DNA from: Nemopilema nomurai
Taxonomy: Eukaryota; Cnidaria; Scyphozoa; Rhizostomeae; Rhizostomatidae
NCBI GenBank assembly: GCA_003864495.1
Contig: ML133367.1
Coordinates: forward strand, 310,001-374,000
Length of the DNA: 64,000 bases
Direction: 5' to 3'
Shown: positions 61,369-64,000 of the stretch, piece after piece
Layout: the number at the start of each line of letters is the position of its first letter
Position numbering within the stretch: the stretch's first letter is position 1
The notes under the pieces: model-generated
Seen by the model: only the letters and a program-made list of their open reading frames with translations
What the model was told of the DNA's origin: nothing
The model's database searches: none
Translations under genes and position numbers: made by a program

Positions 61369-62731
61369 GTTATAAAGCAAAGACACACGATCTTATTTCA
61401 AATACACGATAATTGCCACAGCTTCTTCTGTTGATTTACGGAGAGACAGTGAGACTTTCACAGATGGCGATTTATTGTACATATCATTCCCCTTCTAGAC
61501 GTGCGGTACTTCCATTCCTTTTTAATAATTATCAAAGGATGATCTTTATTTATTGCCGTCAAAAATACTATGACTCCTTTTCCTGTGATGGTCAAGGAGG
61601 TCTTTTAAAATAAGCGACTTTTTTATTCCGGCAGACTTTTTATGGTTTGTTTCTTCAAGACTCCTACTTAGAAATATAGTAGTAATTTAACTATATGAAA
61701 TTCCTAATTCGTTTTGTAAAATATTGATTTTAGAATCATCTCGCACAGTTTGATGTAGAAATATATTGTTGTTGTCTTTTAGTCAAATCGCACGCTTATA
61801 TGCATCTTTTTATACCGTCGATAAGATTTATGATTTTACAGATTCATAGTTTCGCTTTTCATTTCGAGGGTGCAAGTGAGGATACATCTGGCAAATATAA
61901 ATTGCGAGAAACCCCCAACCTGTCCCAGCTTCCATTGCATTGCCTTTGTTGCTCTACATACCGAAGTATCAACGGGTTTCGTTACTGAGTCTACCATTAT
62001 CTTTCCAATCATCATGGGGCGAAACAAACCACAAGGGAAGTATTAGTTGAAATCCCCCAAAGGCTATGCCCGTATGCACCAAGAAAGAAGCAGTTATTGG
62101 CATTTGTGTACACGGGAGATGGAAGCACAGTGTCACGTAGACTGTCCAACTTTAGTTCACTCTTGTTCCTTCCAAGGCAGTTAATACACAAACAAAGTTC
62201 ATGACAAGCTAGACCTCTCAAATCTTTCCGGAACCATTTAAACGAAGTTGCACGAGGTAGTGTATAGCTATGTTTTCAACCGAAGTACGTTGCTTACCAC
62301 GTGGTAACAAGCACCTCTCGTCAAATCTTTACCAGCATCGTGCTCTAGTCTTTTATCGCTCGTTTCATCGCTATTTTACCTTTATTGTTGATGTAGAATA
62401 GCCGTTTTAAAAAATTGATTCTTTTTTAAACCTCTTTTTTCAAAGATTACCATCTTATTTATGTTTTTCCTATTTAATTGTCTTGTAAATTGGGGATATA
62501 TTATGAAGGTGTTAATTGAAGCTAGCAAGCTTTTTTGTTTTAATTTTTTTAAATTTTGTTTTAACTCTGCAGCCATTGGTCAAAAGAACCAGTTTGTGTC
62601 ATAAGATGTGAGAGGCAACACATGAACATATTAAAACCTTTCTTTAGTAGCATTAACAAAAAAGTTCTTTGATATGCTTAACAGAAAAGTGTACTGAGCC
62701 TCTGTAGCTTTGCTAATGGCCTGTCAATGTT
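61369..62731. other. Convergent 3' region between the formin gene and DCTN5
   Basis: AT-rich, no supported gene. ATTAAA at 62630-62635 (+) could end the formin transcript. Confidence 0.45.
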
Positions 62732-62737
62732 TTTATT
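62732..62737 (-). terminator. Candidate poly(A) signal of DCTN5
   Basis: AATAAA on the minus strand, about 330 nt beyond the DCTN5 stop codon. Confidence 0.35.
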
Positions 62738-63069
62738 ACCAAGGTTGCTCAACAATGGAGACTGTGCTCCATTATACAAGGCAGGGTATTTTGGAAAGTA
62801 GCACCATATTTTCTAGAAATATTGAATTCAATCTGCGAGTGACATTAGAAAGTGGACCTTCATTCTGCAAAAGCGAGGGTGCCCCAAAGCTAACATGGGA
62901 ATAGCTGTTTCTTTTGTTTGACTGAGCAAACTTTTTTGAAACTATCAACAACTAACTCCAAAAAACAAAGAAAAACTTTTTGGTCTGATAATCTGAAATT
63001 ACTATACATTAATTTTATATAAATACAACAGGCTACATGTTTACAGGAAACAAATAAATTCTAATCTAG

Positions 63070-63945
63070 CTACTTTTTAGCACTTCTGCTGCTCTGTTCA
63101 CTTTTTGATGACTTACTTTTCTCATCTATTATTGGAACAAAGTGTTGATAAAAGCCCTTTGTGAGGTCTGCCATGTTTTCTTGAGTGCACTCTGGAAGTT
63201 CTGTCACTGATTTAGCTTCAGATAAGAAAAAACATTCATTACTCTGTTGAAATTTATAAGAAACAAATACTGTAACTTGCAGCAGGTAAAAAAACATAAT
63301 AACAGGTTCAACTCTGTGATGAACAACACAATTAAATTTCAAAAGGTGGTCAAATAGCTACCAATTGTCCTCTGTTCTAGTTAGTAGACATTGGTCCTTA
63401 GTGATGATGTAGTACAGATTATCAAGAATAGATGCATGAAAAGTAAATAAACACTAAGGAACTACTAAGTTAAGATGACTTTACAATTAGATGTTTTTGC
63501 CTAATTGCATCATGCTTAATTAAATGTTAATTTGATTAGAAGGATGATTGATTGAAAAAAATTAAAAGAAAGAATTCCAAGTTGAGCTAGCCATGAGCAT
63601 CACACACCAAAAACTAGACACAACAGCGTTATAATGATGAAAATTTTCAGTTTCTAAGTTACGTAAAATGATAAATTCAAGCAGGCATTTGTAAAAAGAT
63701 ATGAAACTATATTGGTTAGTAAATTAACTTCTCACCTGAATTGACCTATATGGCAAAAAAGATGTGGTTGGAAAAGAGAATGGAGAGAAAACATCCTTTT
63801 TTAAAACTCAAAACAGGACCTCTTTTTTCTTGACAAACATACCTGGAGAGCCAGCCATTAGAGTAAATGGTGGAACAACTGTCTCTGGAGGCAGAACTGT
63901 ATTGTCCGCTATTACACAACAGTCCTTGAGCACTGATCTTCTTCC
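63070..63945 (-). CDS. DCTN5: Dynactin subunit 5 (p25), last two exons
   Basis: Partial gene, 5' part beyond the window. Join(complement 63843..63945, 63070..63215). DCTN5 is a left-handed beta-helix protein in the pointed-end complex of dynactin, which helps dynein bind endosomes and other cargo. Exon 63843-63945 encodes [20 protein letters not shown], then [14 protein letters not shown], the last hexapeptide coils, nearly identical to the vertebrate protein. The final exon begins in phase and holds [21 protein letters not shown], the family's C-terminal helix. After the usual end (…FLPL) it adds about 19 Ser/Lys-rich residues ([17 protein letters not shown]), an extension that vertebrate p25 lacks as far as I recall. 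Splice sites are GT-AG with phase 1. Confident identification. Confidence 0.93.
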
Positions 63946-64000
63946 CTGTGAAAAGAAACAGAATTGAAATCATCAATTCATTTTGCAATTTCCTTAAAAA

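Noticed and set aside
1..64000. CRISPR arrays, bacterial operons or phage genes
   Set aside because: Introns, poly(A) signals and animal gene families show nuclear metazoan DNA. The only regular repeats are the minisatellite and small tandem repeats, which lack the repeat-spacer pattern.

Overview
This is a window of animal nuclear DNA: AT-rich, with short exons, GT-AG introns and dispersed repeats. Gene content (ATF4-type bZIP factor, retriever subunit VPS35L, delphilin-type PDZ/HN/formin protein, dynactin p25/DCTN5, FTCDNL1-like protein) and compact genes with many introns suggest an invertebrate metazoan, most likely a cnidarian. That placement is inference. All exon models below were built by hand from splice sites, reading phase and resemblance to family members recalled from memory; no search was run.

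Layout. (1) 298-1101 (-): single-exon formiminotransferase N-subdomain protein (FTCDNL1-like). (2) 1790-3813 (+): head to head with it, an ATF4-type gene with three exons. Its leader carries a 3-codon uORF, then a 53-codon uORF that overlaps the main start out of frame, as in vertebrate ATF4, plus a nested third uORF. An exact amino-acid-response-type element lies just upstream. (3) 4884-31005 (-): a complete 37-exon VPS35L gene (969 aa). Its introns hold an 81/83-bp minisatellite, a 442-bp inverted-repeat element, a C-rich dispersed repeat and a decayed non-LTR retrotransposon tail. (4) 31006-35293: intergenic region between divergent genes, with a perfect CRE palindrome. (5) 35294-61368 (+): a delphilin (GRID2IP)-type formin of at least 28 coding exons (about 2286 aa) with PDZ-PDZ-HN-PDZ-HN-FH1-FH2 and an unusual proline-rich tail of 1113 residues. 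It has a possible alternative terminal exon that would give a formin-less scaffold. An intact tRNA-Pro(AGG) lies antisense in the last intron. (6) 63070-63945 (-): the last two exons of DCTN5, tail to tail with the formin gene.

The genes do not form one pathway. Two concern endosomal or motor traffic (VPS35L, DCTN5), one builds actin filaments at membrane scaffolds, one is the integrated stress response transcription factor, and one is folate/histidine-metabolism related. The most striking signal is the translational-control leader of the ATF4 gene.
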